Source: Alkalibacillus almallahensis
Lineage (GTDB): Bacteria > Bacillota > Bacilli > Bacillales > Alkalibacillaceae
Length of the DNA stretch: 64,000 nucleotides
Direction: 5' to 3'
Assembly: GCF_011761495.1 (NCBI RefSeq)
Contig: NZ_JAASRU010000010.1
Location: forward strand, 1 to 64,000
The notes under the pieces are model-generated. The model saw only the letters and a program-made list of their open reading frames with translations. It was not told the DNA's origin and ran no database searches. Positions within the stretch are counted from its first letter, which is position 1. Each line of letters opens with the position of its first letter. Position numbers and translations under genes: made by a program. Below are positions 51,566 to 60,433 of the stretch, piece after piece.

Positions 51566-52120
51566 ATGAAGAGGGTATTACAAATTATAATTTCTATAGC
51601 ACTCATTTCTGCTTTGGCAATCGTCATCATAGACCATTTCGAAGTATTTGATTCAACATCACCCGCAGAAATAACAAAAGGTCACACTAACTCTGAATTC
51701 GACGAAGATTCAGCTCCAAATTTTAAGCTAAATAAACTTGATGATGGTTCACTAGAGTTAAACAAACTGCAAGGTAAAGGCGTAATCGTGAACTTTTGGG
51801 CTAGTTGGTGCAAGCCATGCCGAAATGAGATGCCAGCGATTCAAAGAGTATATGAACGATATGAAGAAGATGGTTTAGAAGTTATCGCCATCAATGTAGA
51901 TGAATCAGAAGATACAATCACAGATTTTTTGGAGGGTTTTCCTGAGATTGATTTTCCTATTTTATTAAATGATGGACAAGTCATGGAAGATTATATGGTT
52001 ATGAATTTACCGACTACCTATTTTATAAATCCTGATGGTTCAATGGAAAGTCACTATTTAGGAGAGCTTAGCGAGGAACAACTTCATGTATTAGTAAACG
52101 AAATATTACCGTCTGACTAA
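51566..52120 (+). CDS. Membrane-anchored thiol-disulfide protein, ResA/TlpA-like
   Basis: 184 residues. An N-terminal anchor (about 4-23) and an outside thioredoxin domain: APNFKLNKLDDGSLELNKLQGKGVIVNFWASWCKPCRNEMP with active cysteines 82 and 85, an added helix EVIAINVDESEDTITDFL, and cis-Pro in NLPTTYFI. This is the ResA/TlpA type that reduces disulfides outside the membrane, for example for cytochrome c maturation. No cytochrome genes are near. AAGGGGAAC precedes ATG 51566. Confidence 0.88.
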   Translation: MKRVLQIIISIALISALAIVIIDHFEVFDSTSPAEITKGHTNSEFDEDSAPNFKLNKLDDGSLELNKLQGKGVIVNFWASWCKPCRNEMPAIQRVYERYEEDGLEVIAINVDESEDTITDFLEGFPEIDFPILLNDGQVMEDYMVMNLPTTYFINPDGSMESHYLGELSEEQLHVLVNEILPSD

Positions 52121-52176
52121 ACGAGCGTCTTTGGATAAAACATGCTGAATAATTGGTGGATTATTTTATAGATTCA

Positions 52177-52419
52177 TTACTGAGAAGTTATATGCTTTTT
52201 TCGTAACGTATAAATTTGTTCATCATGCTCAATTAACTTGTGCTGAATAAATTCCATTTTTTCTTCTATTCGTGTTAATCGATCATTGATTTCCCTTTGG
52301 TTATCAATTAGTTGTTTTTGGCCCTTAAATAATTCATTTTGATTATTAGATAGTTCCTTTTGGCCATCAGATAGCTCTTTAAACGCTTGCATGATGGTGT
52401 TCATTTGTTCATCAGTCAT
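52177..52419 (-). CDS. Heptad-repeat coiled-coil protein
   Basis: 80 residues with a 7-residue repeat seen by eye: KELSDGQ, KELSNNQ, NELFKGQ, KQLIDNQ, REINDRL, TRIEEKM, and onward (about residues 14-74). A long parallel coiled coil without membrane part. Such small proteins are found in bacilli in many copies, of unknown use; tail-fibre-like or scaffold roles are possible. GAGGAGTG lies before the ATG. Confidence 0.75.
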   Translation of the reverse strand: MTDEQMNTIMQAFKELSDGQKELSNNQNELFKGQKQLIDNQREINDRLTRIEEKMEFIQHKLIEHDEQIYTLRKKHITSQ

Positions 52420-52549
52420 AATCAGACACTCCTCGACGTTTTATTCTAAATCTATTATAAAACGAAGGGGAAGTTTTTACAACGATCAACCATGATAGTG
52501 TAACCCAAAGCTGAACTGCTTCCAATGGTCCTTTTCAACATCTTCATTA

Positions 52550-52951
52550 TTAAACCAAAGCTCTGTATATAGTTGCAACAACAGTTATAAAAAGGATCGC
52601 TAACAATCCGTTCAATGATATTTTATAAGATTTATTTTCTTTTCTTAATATGTTCCACACAAAATTAATTAAAAAAACTGTTATGATCAGACTTGCAACA
52701 AATAAGAACGATTTGCCCTGAATAGCAGAAGCCATTAATAAGAACAATGAAATCAATCCAGTAATAGAATCATGGGTATTTTCTTCTTCATTAAATGGGT
52801 TCCAAACATATCCAATTAAATAAATGGCTATTATCCCACTTATAAGAAGTAACCAAAAATGACCCAGTAGTTCTGAAACAGATATAAAATAAATAAGAAC
52901 AGACAAAACCAAGAAATCACGCCTGCTCTCTATTCCTTCAGTTTTTCCCAT
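52550..52951 (-). CDS. Membrane protein, five helices
   Basis: 133 residues; segments about 13-30, 33-50, 62-78, 82-100 and 110-130. AGGAGGTGTTAAACA precedes the ATG. The double WN-x-F/I-x-x-E pattern (VWNPFNEEEN and VWNILRKENK) suggests an internal duplication of two halves. Function unknown. Confidence 0.68.
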   Translation of the reverse strand: MGKTEGIESRRDFLVLSVLIYFISVSELLGHFWLLLISGIIAIYLIGYVWNPFNEEENTHDSITGLISLFLLMASAIQGKSFLFVASLIITVFLINFVWNILRKENKSYKISLNGLLAILFITVVATIYRALV

Positions 52952-53013
52952 TGTTTAACACCTCCTGTTTAATTAATATTTGACCCGAATGATTATAATG
53001 GAAGGGGAATCGT

Positions 53014-53328
53014 ATGAATATTGTAACCTTTATTACCATTGTTTCAGTACCTTTAATTGTTAGCTTAGTGATGTCACACATGTATAAGGATGTGGATAAG
53101 CAAGATAAAGGTTTTGTTTTTATTTATCATAAATTAACTTACAGAAGAAGGTTTATACGAAATCTGTGGATGCTTCCTTTTGCTTGCATTTTATTACTTC
53201 TTTTATATTGGTCAACTAATTTAGCATCTAAAGTATATTTAATTATTGGCATTGTTTTCTTTTGTGCAGTGATAATAGACTTAATTTACAATTATGTAAA
53301 ATGGCAAAATAACGAGAAAGATACATAA
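53014..53328 (+). CDS. Small membrane protein, three helices
   Basis: 104 residues; first helix about 4-20, then a basic stretch YHKLTYRRRFIRN, two more helices (about 50-67 and 72-90). GGAAGGGGAATCGT before the ATG is a strong start signal. Unknown function. Confidence 0.68.
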   Translation: MNIVTFITIVSVPLIVSLVMSHMYKDVDKQDKGFVFIYHKLTYRRRFIRNLWMLPFACILLLLLYWSTNLASKVYLIIGIVFFCAVIIDLIYNYVKWQNNEKDT

Positions 53329-53392
53329 CCTATGTGAAAGTTTTCTAATAGAGGCATAGAGCGTGACTGTTCATAAATACGTTAATCAAACC

Positions 53393-53665
53393 TTAACGTC
53401 CATGCTCCCTTGCTGCTTTCACCCGCCTTGCGTGTCTTTTATATCTTTTTAACTTTTTAAATCCATCTCCCCAGTGTTTTAATGACATATTGATCGTCCA
53501 AAATTCTAAAAGGATTAATACCACATAATATTGAACTCCTAAGTCAGACCTTGTGTTATACAAGTAGACAAAAGCGATTATTACAGCAACCCCCAACAGC
53601 ATAGCAATTAAACTTATAGCTGGGCTAACATAAAACCCAATTTTTCTTAAGCCTTTTGGAATCAA
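53393..53665 (-). CDS. Small membrane protein with basic tail
   Basis: 90 residues from TTG 53665 (GAGGGTGA upstream). Two helices (about 11-35 and 43-60) and a very basic end FKKLKRYKRHARRVKAAREHGR that could touch nucleic acid or phospholipid. Unknown function. Confidence 0.62.
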   Translation of the reverse strand: MIPKGLRKIGFYVSPAISLIAMLLGVAVIIAFVYLYNTRSDLGVQYYVVLILLEFWTINMSLKHWGDGFKKLKRYKRHARRVKAAREHGR

Positions 53666-53908
53666 TTTAATTCACCCTCTCATCTAAAACAGTCATTACT
53701 TTGAAACAAATCCTAACATAATTTTCAATTTTTGATAATCTTAAATTTTTCACTATTCGAAAATTAAATTCTATACCCAATACTCGCATCTAAAGAGGAT
53801 TTATAATTAGTGATAATTCTATGATACATTTCCAATGATAAAGGCCTCAAGACACCTCTTCTTCCCCCTTCTCTTCATTAACACATCGATTTAAAGAAAA
53901 AAAAATCA

Positions 53909-53940
53909 AAAAACGCCCGACTAACCCTAGCCGGACGTTT
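53909..53940 (-). terminator. Terminator after the truncated ATPase copy
   Basis: Minus-strand AACGTCCGGCT/AGTCGGGCGTT hairpin with T6 tail; copy of the one at 55704-55731. It may now end the potassium transporter transcript. Confidence 0.7.
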
Positions 53941-53947
53941 ACATTTC

Positions 53948-54192
53948 TTATTTCGTTAACAATGCACGATCGTTGGCCATTTTCTTGCCTCGAATGGCTT
54001 GGAACTGATCGAGAAGGTCTTCTACTGTTAGGTCTTGTTTCGCCTCGTCATTGGCTTCGAATATGACTTTGCCTTCATCCATCATCCAGAGGCGATTGCC
54101 GAATGCGATTGCTTGCTCCATTTGGTGTGTGACCATGACGGTCGTCAGTTGATGGCGTTCGACTAAATCGTAGATTAAGCGTAAAATCAATT
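53948..54192 (-). pseudogene. 3' fragment of the ABC ATPase gene
   Basis: The minus-strand frame encodes LVERHQLTTVMVTHQMEQAI to ANDRALLTK, equal to the last part of the ATPase at 55739-56536 apart from a few codons. Walker A, signature and Walker B are absent, so this is not a working ATPase. It begins abruptly where similarity ends at 54192. Confidence 0.88.
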
Positions 54193-54236
54193 TGTTTTCA
54201 TTACTTTAATTAGATGAACTATTACTTAATCACTTA

Positions 54237-55598
54237 TCACCCAATCGTAATTCTTTCTTTTGGATAATGATATCTGTCTTTTGTTACTTTACCTCTTAGT
54301 AAAAATAAAAATGAAAATATGCCAATCCTACCAACAAACATTAAGAAGATAATAATGCATTTACCTGCAGTACTTAAATCTGCAGTGATTCCCATTGATA
54401 AGCCAGTTGTTCCAAAAGCAGATGAAACTTCAAAAACAATAGGTAGTAATGAAAAATCTTCAATTTGAGCAAGAGTAATAACAGCAAACAAACATAAGAT
54501 AGCCGCTGTATTGATAACCACGAATGAGCGCATGACATCGATATTATCAATTTCCCGACCGAATACTTTTATCGATTGTCGTCCTTTAGCATAATTAAAT
54601 ATAGCTATGAGCATAAGAGCAAATGTTGTTGTTCTAATACCTCCTCCAACACTACTCGGAGAAGCGCCAATAAACATGAGTGCAGAAATCATCGTCAAAG
54701 TTGAGTCGGTAAATTCACTTACATCCATTGTCGACAGTCCGGCACTTCTTGTTGTGATACTTTGAAACAAACCATAAAATAGAACCTCATGCCAAGCTTT
54801 ATCACTGAAAAATGTCCCATTTCTCTCTAAATATATTATTAAGACCCAACCTATTAGGACTAAAGCTAAAAAAGTAGCCGTCGTTATTTTAGTAAATAGC
54901 GAAAAGTTGTATTTTGGATTAACATCTTCTTTTTTACTTAATAATAAATCGCGCACTTCTATTAAGACAGGAAAACCTATAGCTCCCAGAACAATTAACA
55001 ACATATTCACAAACTGTACAAAGTAATCGTTTGCAAATGGTATTAGCGAGGACCCTGTGATATCAAAACCGGCATTAGTCGTAGCACTAACTGATCCAAA
55101 AAAACCTTGTAAGAAAGCTTCTTGCCATGTATCAAAATACTGCAAGAAATATGTACCTAATACAACTGTACCAATAAGCTCAATTATTAAGATAATTTTG
55201 AACACATTTAATAGTAAATTTACTAGGCCGCCTAATGTGGCTCTATTTTGATCGATCTTGATTAGCTCTCTGCCTTTAATCCCTATTTTCTTTTTAAACA
55301 AGACCCAAATTAAAGTACTAAGTGTCATTATTCCAATGCCACCAAATTGTAATAAGAAGGCCAAGGCAATACTACCTGCAGCATTAAAGGTTTCTGCAGT
55401 TGAGACCACTGTTAATCCAGTAACACTGATAGCACTAACTGCCGTAAATAGTAAATCGATGAAAGTTAAATTAACACCTTCATTTTGAAAGATGGGGAGC
55501 GCTAATACTGCCATAGCTAATAGCACTGCAAATCCATAAAATAGAACGATTAATCTTATAGTTGATAGTTGGGTAATCTTAAATATTTTAGAAAACAA
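54237..55598 (-). CDS. Potassium uptake channel subunit, KtrB/KtrD family
   Basis: 453 residues with four M1-P-M2 units of the TrkH/KtrB superfamily. The four pore glycines lie in SVTGLTV, TTNAGFDI, TTRSAGLST and GTTGLSMG. KtrB/KtrD subunits take up K+ (with Na+) together with a cytoplasmic KtrA/KtrC RCK subunit, which is not in this window. TTG 55598 follows a perfect AGGAGGTGA at 5 bases; GTG 55607 overlaps that signal. The gene is lower in GC than the ABC genes around it and sits between the two copies of the ATPase 3' end, hence was inserted here. It may respond to osmotic stress. Confidence 0.9.
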   Translation of the reverse strand: MFSKIFKITQLSTIRLIVLFYGFAVLLAMAVLALPIFQNEGVNLTFIDLLFTAVSAISVTGLTVVSTAETFNAAGSIALAFLLQFGGIGIMTLSTLIWVLFKKKIGIKGRELIKIDQNRATLGGLVNLLLNVFKIILIIELIGTVVLGTYFLQYFDTWQEAFLQGFFGSVSATTNAGFDITGSSLIPFANDYFVQFVNMLLIVLGAIGFPVLIEVRDLLLSKKEDVNPKYNFSLFTKITTATFLALVLIGWVLIIYLERNGTFFSDKAWHEVLFYGLFQSITTRSAGLSTMDVSEFTDSTLTMISALMFIGASPSSVGGGIRTTTFALMLIAIFNYAKGRQSIKVFGREIDNIDVMRSFVVINTAAILCLFAVITLAQIEDFSLLPIVFEVSSAFGTTGLSMGITADLSTAGKCIIIFLMFVGRIGIFSFLFLLRGKVTKDRYHYPKERITIG

Positions 55599-55700
55599 CT
55601 CCCTCACCTCCTCTGATTTTATATAGATAGTAAATCACTTGATGAGCTAAAAATCAACAATTGATTAAAAATTTAATGAATCATTTCGGTCTGAAACATG

Positions 55701-55983
55701 AAAAACGCCCGACTACCCCAGCCGGACGTTCATATCTCTTATTTCGTTAACAACGCACGATCGTTGGCCATTTTCTTACCACGAATGGCTTGGAACTGAT
55801 CGAGAAGGTCTTCTACTGTTAGGTCTTGTTTCGTCTCGTCATTGGCTTCGAATATGACTTTGCCTTCATCCATCATCCAGAGGCGATTGCCGAATGCGAT
55901 CGCTTGCTCCATTTGGTGTGTGACCATCACAGTTGTCAGTTGATGGCGTTCGACTAAATCGCGGGTTAAGCGTAAAATCAATT
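55701..55983. repeat. Direct repeat copy B (ATPase 3' end and terminator)
   Basis: Parent copy, part of the intact ATPase gene and its terminator. Compare copy A at 53908-54192. Similarity stops sharply at CAATT (55983/54192). Confidence 0.9.
55704..55731 (-). terminator. Terminator of the ABC operon
   Basis: Minus-strand AACGTCCGGCT (55731-55721) pairs with AGTCGGGCGTT (55714-55704) with two G-T pairs, followed by TTTC. Confidence 0.75.
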
Positions 55984-56536
55984 CTTCTTTCGACGGGTCA
56001 AGCGCTGCGGTGTGCTCGTCGAGTAGCAAAATTTTTGGTTCGGTAAAGGTTGCCATTAAGAGTGACAACGCTTGCCGTTCACCGCCGGATAATAAGCCGA
56101 CTTTGGTATTCAAACGATTTTCAAGACCGATTTCGAGTGTTGCTAAGTGCTCGCGGAATTGTTGGCGTAGTTGCTTCGTTACGCCGCGGAATAGACTGCG
56201 TCGTTTCGTGCGACCGAGTGAGATCATCATGTTTTCCTCAATCGTCATCCCTGGTGCTGTGCCGGCTTTCGGATCTTGGAAGACGCGGCCGATATAGGCG
56301 GCGCGCTTCTGTTCGGAAAGCCTCGTGACGTCGTTTCCGTCAATGACGACATCGCCTTCATCAGGCACAATCGAGCCTGCGATCGTGTTTAACAATGTCG
56401 ATTTACCAGCCCCGTTACTACCGATAATTGTGACAACATCGCCGCCTGAAAGCTCTTGATGCAAGTCAACGAGCGCTTGGCGTTCATCTGGTGTGTTCGG
56501 GTAGAACGTTTTATGAATGTGATTGAGCTGTAGCAT
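55739..56536 (-). CDS. ABC transporter ATP-binding protein (PF04392 system)
   Basis: 265 residues from ATG 56536 (GGAAGGGGAGAAAAG upstream, inside the permease gene). Walker A GSNGAGKST, Q loop VFQDPKAG, signature LSGGERQ, Walker B ILLLDEHTAALD, H loop VTHQME. It overlaps the permease gene by 26 bases. With the permease and the binding lipoprotein it forms an importer of the kind called ABC_sub_bind/TrpXYZ, for which aromatic amino acids are proposed in streptococci. Its last 80 codons exist again at 53948-54192. Confidence 0.9.
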   Translation of the reverse strand: MLQLNHIHKTFYPNTPDERQALVDLHQELSGGDVVTIIGSNGAGKSTLLNTIAGSIVPDEGDVVIDGNDVTRLSEQKRAAYIGRVFQDPKAGTAPGMTIEENMMISLGRTKRRSLFRGVTKQLRQQFREHLATLEIGLENRLNTKVGLLSGGERQALSLLMATFTEPKILLLDEHTAALDPSKEELILRLTRDLVERHQLTTVMVTHQMEQAIAFGNRLWMMDEGKVIFEANDETKQDLTVEDLLDQFQAIRGKKMANDRALLTK

Positions 56537-57551
56537 GACTTTTCTCCCCTTCCGCATCAGCTTGACGTGCTTCTTGTTTCGCTGCGTTTGCTTTCGATTT
56601 TTTATACTGCTGTTTCGCATTCGTTTGACCGAGCCAATTCGGGACGACGAGCGCTGCGACAACAATGAGTGCTGTAATGAGTTTCATATCACTCGCCTCT
56701 AAGAAATCAACTTGTAGCGCGACCGCATAAATCATGCGGTATACAATGGCACCTAAAATGACAGCAAGTGTGGTACGAACAATTTTATCCGAGCCAAAAC
56801 TAAAGAGCACTTCACCAATAATCACAGAAGCAAGACCAATAATGATCATGCCTACGCCTAAGTTAATGTCTGCGAATCCGTTATGTTGGACCACCATCGA
56901 GCCACTGAAGGCGACAAGCATGTTAGATACACCTATGCCGACGACAATATAGACGTTTGTATTTGCTGAGAAACTGCGTACCATTGTCTGGTTATCACCT
57001 GTTGCGCGCAATGTCGTACCCGCTTCTGTACGTAAGAAGAAATCGAGTAACTTTTTCACAATGACCATAAGAATAGTTGCGGCTACAAGCACATCTAATG
57101 AACTCGGAACGTAAGCGGCAATGCCAAGCGCTTCAAACGGTGCCATCACGATCCCTTGCAAGTTCAAGGTTTGCCACCAATTTTCCACCACCGTAAATAC
57201 AGTCGTTTCATTTAAAAGTGGTATATTCGGCTGACCCATAATTCGCAAGTTAATCGAATAAAGGGCGACCATCATCAAAATACCCGCTAATAACGGATTA
57301 ATATTGCCTTTCGTGTGCAGAATCCCCGTAATACAACCGACGAGAAAGCCGACCGCTGCGCCAGCTAAAGTCGCGGTAAATGGATCGACACCACTCACGA
57401 CCATGACTGAGGTTACAGCTCCCCCTGTCACAAAGGAGCCATCAACTGTTAAGTCTGGAAAATCAAGCAATCGAAAGGATATATAGACACCTAATGCCAT
57501 TAACGCGTAAATTAATCCTGATTCAACTGCACCGTATAATGCTTGTAACAT
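56511..57551 (-). CDS. ABC transporter permease (BPD_transp_2, PF04392 system)
   Basis: 346 residues with eight to nine membrane helices in the branched-chain amino acid permease pattern: YISFRLLDFPDLTVDGSFVTGGAV near the start, GLASVIIGEVLF late, and a Lys/Ala-rich cytoplasmic tail (KQQYKKSKANAAKQEARQAD). The D-L-T-V-D-G-S-F stretch is a mark of permeases that go with PF04392 binding proteins. It starts 3 bases after the binding-protein gene ends. Confidence 0.9.
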   Translation of the reverse strand: MLQALYGAVESGLIYALMALGVYISFRLLDFPDLTVDGSFVTGGAVTSVMVVSGVDPFTATLAGAAVGFLVGCITGILHTKGNINPLLAGILMMVALYSINLRIMGQPNIPLLNETTVFTVVENWWQTLNLQGIVMAPFEALGIAAYVPSSLDVLVAATILMVIVKKLLDFFLRTEAGTTLRATGDNQTMVRSFSANTNVYIVVGIGVSNMLVAFSGSMVVQHNGFADINLGVGMIIIGLASVIIGEVLFSFGSDKIVRTTLAVILGAIVYRMIYAVALQVDFLEASDMKLITALIVVAALVVPNWLGQTNAKQQYKKSKANAAKQEARQADAEGEKSHATAQSHS

Positions 57552-57554
57552 GAC

Positions 57555-58613
57555 TTACTCACCTTCTTCCGTTGACACAATCTCCGCTGCTCGTTCTTCT
57601 AAGTCGTCTGTTAACTCTACGCCCATTTCGCTTGCAGCATCTTCGTTAATGTGGAGCTTCAGATTTTGTGGGTAATTGGCTTCGATGTCACCAGGATTGG
57701 CGCCATCTTCTAGAATTTGCACCGCTTTTTCACCTGCTTCAAAACCAATGTCGTAATAATCGAAACCAAATCCAGCAAACGCCCCGCGTGATACAGAATC
57801 TAGTTCACTTGAAAAGACAGGAACGTCATTTTCTTGTGCGACGGATAAGACGGACTCTAGTGCGCTAACGACCGTGTTATCTGTCACGATTAAGAACGTA
57901 TCAACATCTCCTGCTAATGATTGAGCGGCTTGCATGACTTCTGATGAGGAGGAAACCGTTGCTTCTTCTGTTGTGAGATCATGCTCGCTTGCAACACTTT
58001 TCACGTTTTCAACTTGTGTTACGGAGTTTTGTTCACCCGAGTTATAAATAAGGCCAATTGATTCTTTGCCCATGTCTTTAATAAGCTCAACTGTTTTCGG
58101 AACAGATTCTGGATGGGAATCGGCTGTACCTGTCACATTACCTCCTGGATTATCCATTGATTCGACTAACTCTGAACCAACTGGATCTGTTACAGATGTG
58201 AAAACAATCGGAATATCACTTGTTTCATTGACGGCTGATTGGGCGCTCGGTGTTGAGTTACCGAAGATTAAATCAACTTCATCACTTACAAATTGTTCAG
58301 CGATCAGTTGCGCGTTTTGATTATCTCCTTGAGCTAAGGATACATCGTATGACACTTTTAAGCCCGCTTCATCAAGAGCATCTTGGAACCCTTCTGTTGC
58401 TCTGTCGAGTGACGGGTGCTCAACAATTTGTGAGACCCCGACAACATAATCGGCTTCTTCTTCCGATACGCCACTGTTACCTGAACTTTCTTCAGAACTA
58501 CTTCCATTCGATTCACTATCACTTGAGTCACTGTTTGACTCACTGTCGCCACCACACGCGACAATTAAACTTAAGGTGCTGATCATCACTACCATTAACA
58601 ATAAACGCTTCAT
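57555..58613 (-). CDS. ABC transporter substrate-binding lipoprotein (PF04392)
   Basis: 352 residues. Lipoprotein signal with LIVAC (Cys 20), a Ser/Asp/Asn/Glu-rich linker to about residue 53, then a two-lobed periplasmic-binding-like domain: VGVSQIVEHPSLDRATEGFQDAL, IFGNSTPSAQSAVNETSDIPIVFTSVTDPVGS. That is PF04392; ligands proposed in other bacteria include tryptophan and tyrosine. It lies first in the three-gene importer operon, behind a strong sigma-A promoter (58681-58709). GGGGAGAG precedes the ATG. Confidence 0.9.
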   Translation of the reverse strand: MKRLLLMVVMISTLSLIVACGGDSESNSDSSDSESNGSSSEESSGNSGVSEEEADYVVGVSQIVEHPSLDRATEGFQDALDEAGLKVSYDVSLAQGDNQNAQLIAEQFVSDEVDLIFGNSTPSAQSAVNETSDIPIVFTSVTDPVGSELVESMDNPGGNVTGTADSHPESVPKTVELIKDMGKESIGLIYNSGEQNSVTQVENVKSVASEHDLTTEEATVSSSSEVMQAAQSLAGDVDTFLIVTDNTVVSALESVLSVAQENDVPVFSSELDSVSRGAFAGFGFDYYDIGFEAGEKAVQILEDGANPGDIEANYPQNLKLHINEDAASEMGVELTDDLEERAAEIVSTEEGE

Positions 58614-58680
58614 AAATTAGCTCTCCCCTTTTTTGCATACACGCTTTGACGTGTTAAAGAATTTCGGAATATTGTTTATC

Positions 58681-58709
58681 ATTATATGAGAGCGTCTGGG
58701 GAAAATCAA
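58681..58709 (-). promoter_or_regulatory. Sigma-A promoter of the ABC importer operon
   Basis: -35 TTGATT (58709-58704), 17-base spacer, -10 TATAAT (58686-58681) on the minus strand. A small ACACG/CGTGT hairpin lies in the leader before the ribosome binding site. Confidence 0.8.
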
Positions 58710-58725
58710 CCCTTAATATAAAAAA

Positions 58726-58753
58726 GATTCTCTGGCTTGATTAGCCAGAGAAC
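58726..58753 (-). terminator. Terminator of lcfB
   Basis: Minus-strand TTCTCTGGCT/AGCCAGAGAA hairpin (58753-58727) with T6 after it. Confidence 0.85.
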
Positions 58754-58773
58754 CCGTGTAAACGCTTCCTTTA

Positions 58774-60312
58774 TTAATTTGTTGCGACGTGGTCACGTAA
58801 GCTTCGTCTTAAAATTTTACCGGTTGTATTTTTTGGTAATTCATCTAAGAAGTTAATTTGCTTCGGTTGTTTGTATTTAGCAAGTTGAGCCTCGCTTAAT
58901 TCACGTAATTCTGCTTCGGTTAGTTCTGGATTATTCGAGACAACAAAGGCGACAACCGCTTCTCCTAAGTTCTCATCTGGAACACCGATTACAGCGACCT
59001 CGGTAATATTGTCATGACTGTAGAGCACCTCTTCGACTTCACGCGGATAGACATTATAACCGCCGACTAAGATCAGATCTTTTTTGCGGTCAACGATGTA
59101 GAAATAGCCTTCATCATCTTGTTGTGCCATGTCTCCTGTGTAAAGCCAACCATCTTTGATCGAGGCTTGTGTTTCTTCAGGCATCTTGTAATAGCCTTTC
59201 ATGACGTTAGGCCCTTGTACAACAAGTTCACCGACTTCCCCACGTGGCACTTCTTCACCATTTTGGTCAACAACTTTATTCGTCACATTTGTAATATCCG
59301 TGCCGATTGAACCAGCTTTGCGTGGACGATCTAGTGGGTTAAATGCTGTCACGGGTGAAGCTTCAGATAAGCCATAACCTTCTGACACTTGCACGTCGAA
59401 ATGTTGTTCGAACTTCTCTAATAATGCAACAGGCATCGATGCACCACCAGAGATACAAAGGCGGATGCTAGAGAAGTCTTTTTCGTCTTCGTTAGGATAT
59501 TGTAATAAATAATTATACATTGTCGGAACGCCAGCAAAAACAGTCGCACTGTGTTCACGCGTGATGTTAAACACTGTTTCTGGTGAGAACTGAGGCACGA
59601 TTAATACTGTTGAACCGCTGACTAATGGTGCGTTGAGTGCAACAGTTAGACAGAACACGTGGAACATCGGTAATGCTGCGATCACACGGTCGTTTTCATC
59701 AATCTGAAGATAATTTCCTGTATCTTTTGCGTTTGAGTATAAATTTTTATGTGTGAGCATGGCACCTTTAGGTTTGCCCGTTGTACCTGATGTGTAGAGG
59801 ATGACAGCGGTATCATCATCGTCTAACGTTGGACGATTGAATTCTAAACTGCCTGATTGCACGAGATTCATGAAAGAGTGCACTTTATTTTCTAGTGGTG
59901 ACTGGCGGTCTCTAAGTTGTGGATCGGTTTCTCCGACAATATAATCCTTGATGTTCAGTTGGTCATCGATTGCTTCAAATTTTTCAAGCAAGACATCAAG
60001 CGTGATAACCCCTTTAACATCGCCATTATTTAAGATATAAGACAGTTCATTTCCTGTATAAAGTGGGTTCACTGGGACGACGGTTAATCCGAGGCGGAGC
60101 GCACCGTATAAGCCAATCACGAAATGAGGTGTGTTGCCGACGACTAGCGCGACGTGGTCTCCTTTTTGGTAGCCTAGAGATTCAAGACTTGAGGCGAATT
60201 TCGTCACAGAACCCTCTAATGTCTTGTAGTCTGTCGCTTCCCCATTGAAAATGTAAGCCGGTTTCGATAGATGATCTTTTGCGGTTAATGATAGTTGATC
60301 ACTTAAATTCAT
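58774..60312 (-). CDS. lcfB: Long-chain fatty-acid-CoA ligase LcfB
   Basis: 512 residues from ATG 60312 (AAGGGAGG upstream). AMP-forming ligase: P-loop ILYTSGTTGKPKGAML, YGLSEASPVT, GWLYTGD and KKDLILVGGYNVYPREVEEVL, and the catalytic Lys in PKNTTGKILRRSLR. It activates fatty acids to acyl-CoA for beta-oxidation. The neighbours lplJ and yhfI are those of Bacillus subtilis yhfL (lcfB), and a perfect FadR box lies in its promoter. So it should be off until long-chain acyl-CoA binds FadR. Confidence 0.92.
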   Translation of the reverse strand: MNLSDQLSLTAKDHLSKPAYIFNGEATDYKTLEGSVTKFASSLESLGYQKGDHVALVVGNTPHFVIGLYGALRLGLTVVPVNPLYTGNELSYILNNGDVKGVITLDVLLEKFEAIDDQLNIKDYIVGETDPQLRDRQSPLENKVHSFMNLVQSGSLEFNRPTLDDDDTAVILYTSGTTGKPKGAMLTHKNLYSNAKDTGNYLQIDENDRVIAALPMFHVFCLTVALNAPLVSGSTVLIVPQFSPETVFNITREHSATVFAGVPTMYNYLLQYPNEDEKDFSSIRLCISGGASMPVALLEKFEQHFDVQVSEGYGLSEASPVTAFNPLDRPRKAGSIGTDITNVTNKVVDQNGEEVPRGEVGELVVQGPNVMKGYYKMPEETQASIKDGWLYTGDMAQQDDEGYFYIVDRKKDLILVGGYNVYPREVEEVLYSHDNITEVAVIGVPDENLGEAVVAFVVSNNPELTEAELRELSEAQLAKYKQPKQINFLDELPKNTTGKILRRSLRDHVATN

Positions 60313-60362
60313 CTTGCAACCTCCCTTAGATATGTAAGCCCTTTCAATCTTGGGCGCAATGT

Positions 60363-60380
60363 TGAATGAATAATCATTCA
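60363..60380. promoter_or_regulatory. FadR operator
   Basis: TGAATGAATAATCATTCA fits the Bacillus FadR consensus TGAATGA-M-T-A-N-TCATTCA in every position. It lies between the -10 box and the lcfB start, so FadR would block elongation or promoter clearing. Confidence 0.9.
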
Positions 60381-60397
60381 TTAAATTGTCTGAATTT

Positions 60398-60426
60398 ATT
60401 ATAAATTATTTCGGTTATCTAAGCAA
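60398..60426 (-). promoter_or_regulatory. Sigma-A promoter of lcfB
   Basis: -35 TTGCTT (60426-60421), 17-base spacer, -10 TATAAT (60403-60398), minus strand, immediately upstream of the FadR box. Confidence 0.7.
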
Positions 60427-60433
60427 GTTAAAA

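Larger units (their letters stand above)
53908..54192. repeat. Direct repeat copy A (ATPase 3' end and terminator)
   Basis: About 285 bases that match 55701-55983 with only scattered differences (well over 90 percent by eye). It holds the terminator hairpin and the last 80 codons of the ABC ATPase gene. The two copies enclose the potassium transporter gene. Confidence 0.9.

Noticed and set aside
53948-54190. Independent small ABC-type gene
   Set aside because: Nearly identical to the 3' end of the neighbouring ATPase gene and lacks all ATP motifs.
55608-55700. c-di-AMP (ydaO-type) riboswitch before the ktr gene
   Set aside because: The leader is less than 100 bases and lacks the conserved stems; too short for the class.
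58614-58680. T-box leader before the ABC importer
   Set aside because: The leader is about 65 bases with only a small hairpin; T-box leaders need around 200 bases and a TGGNACC-type motif.
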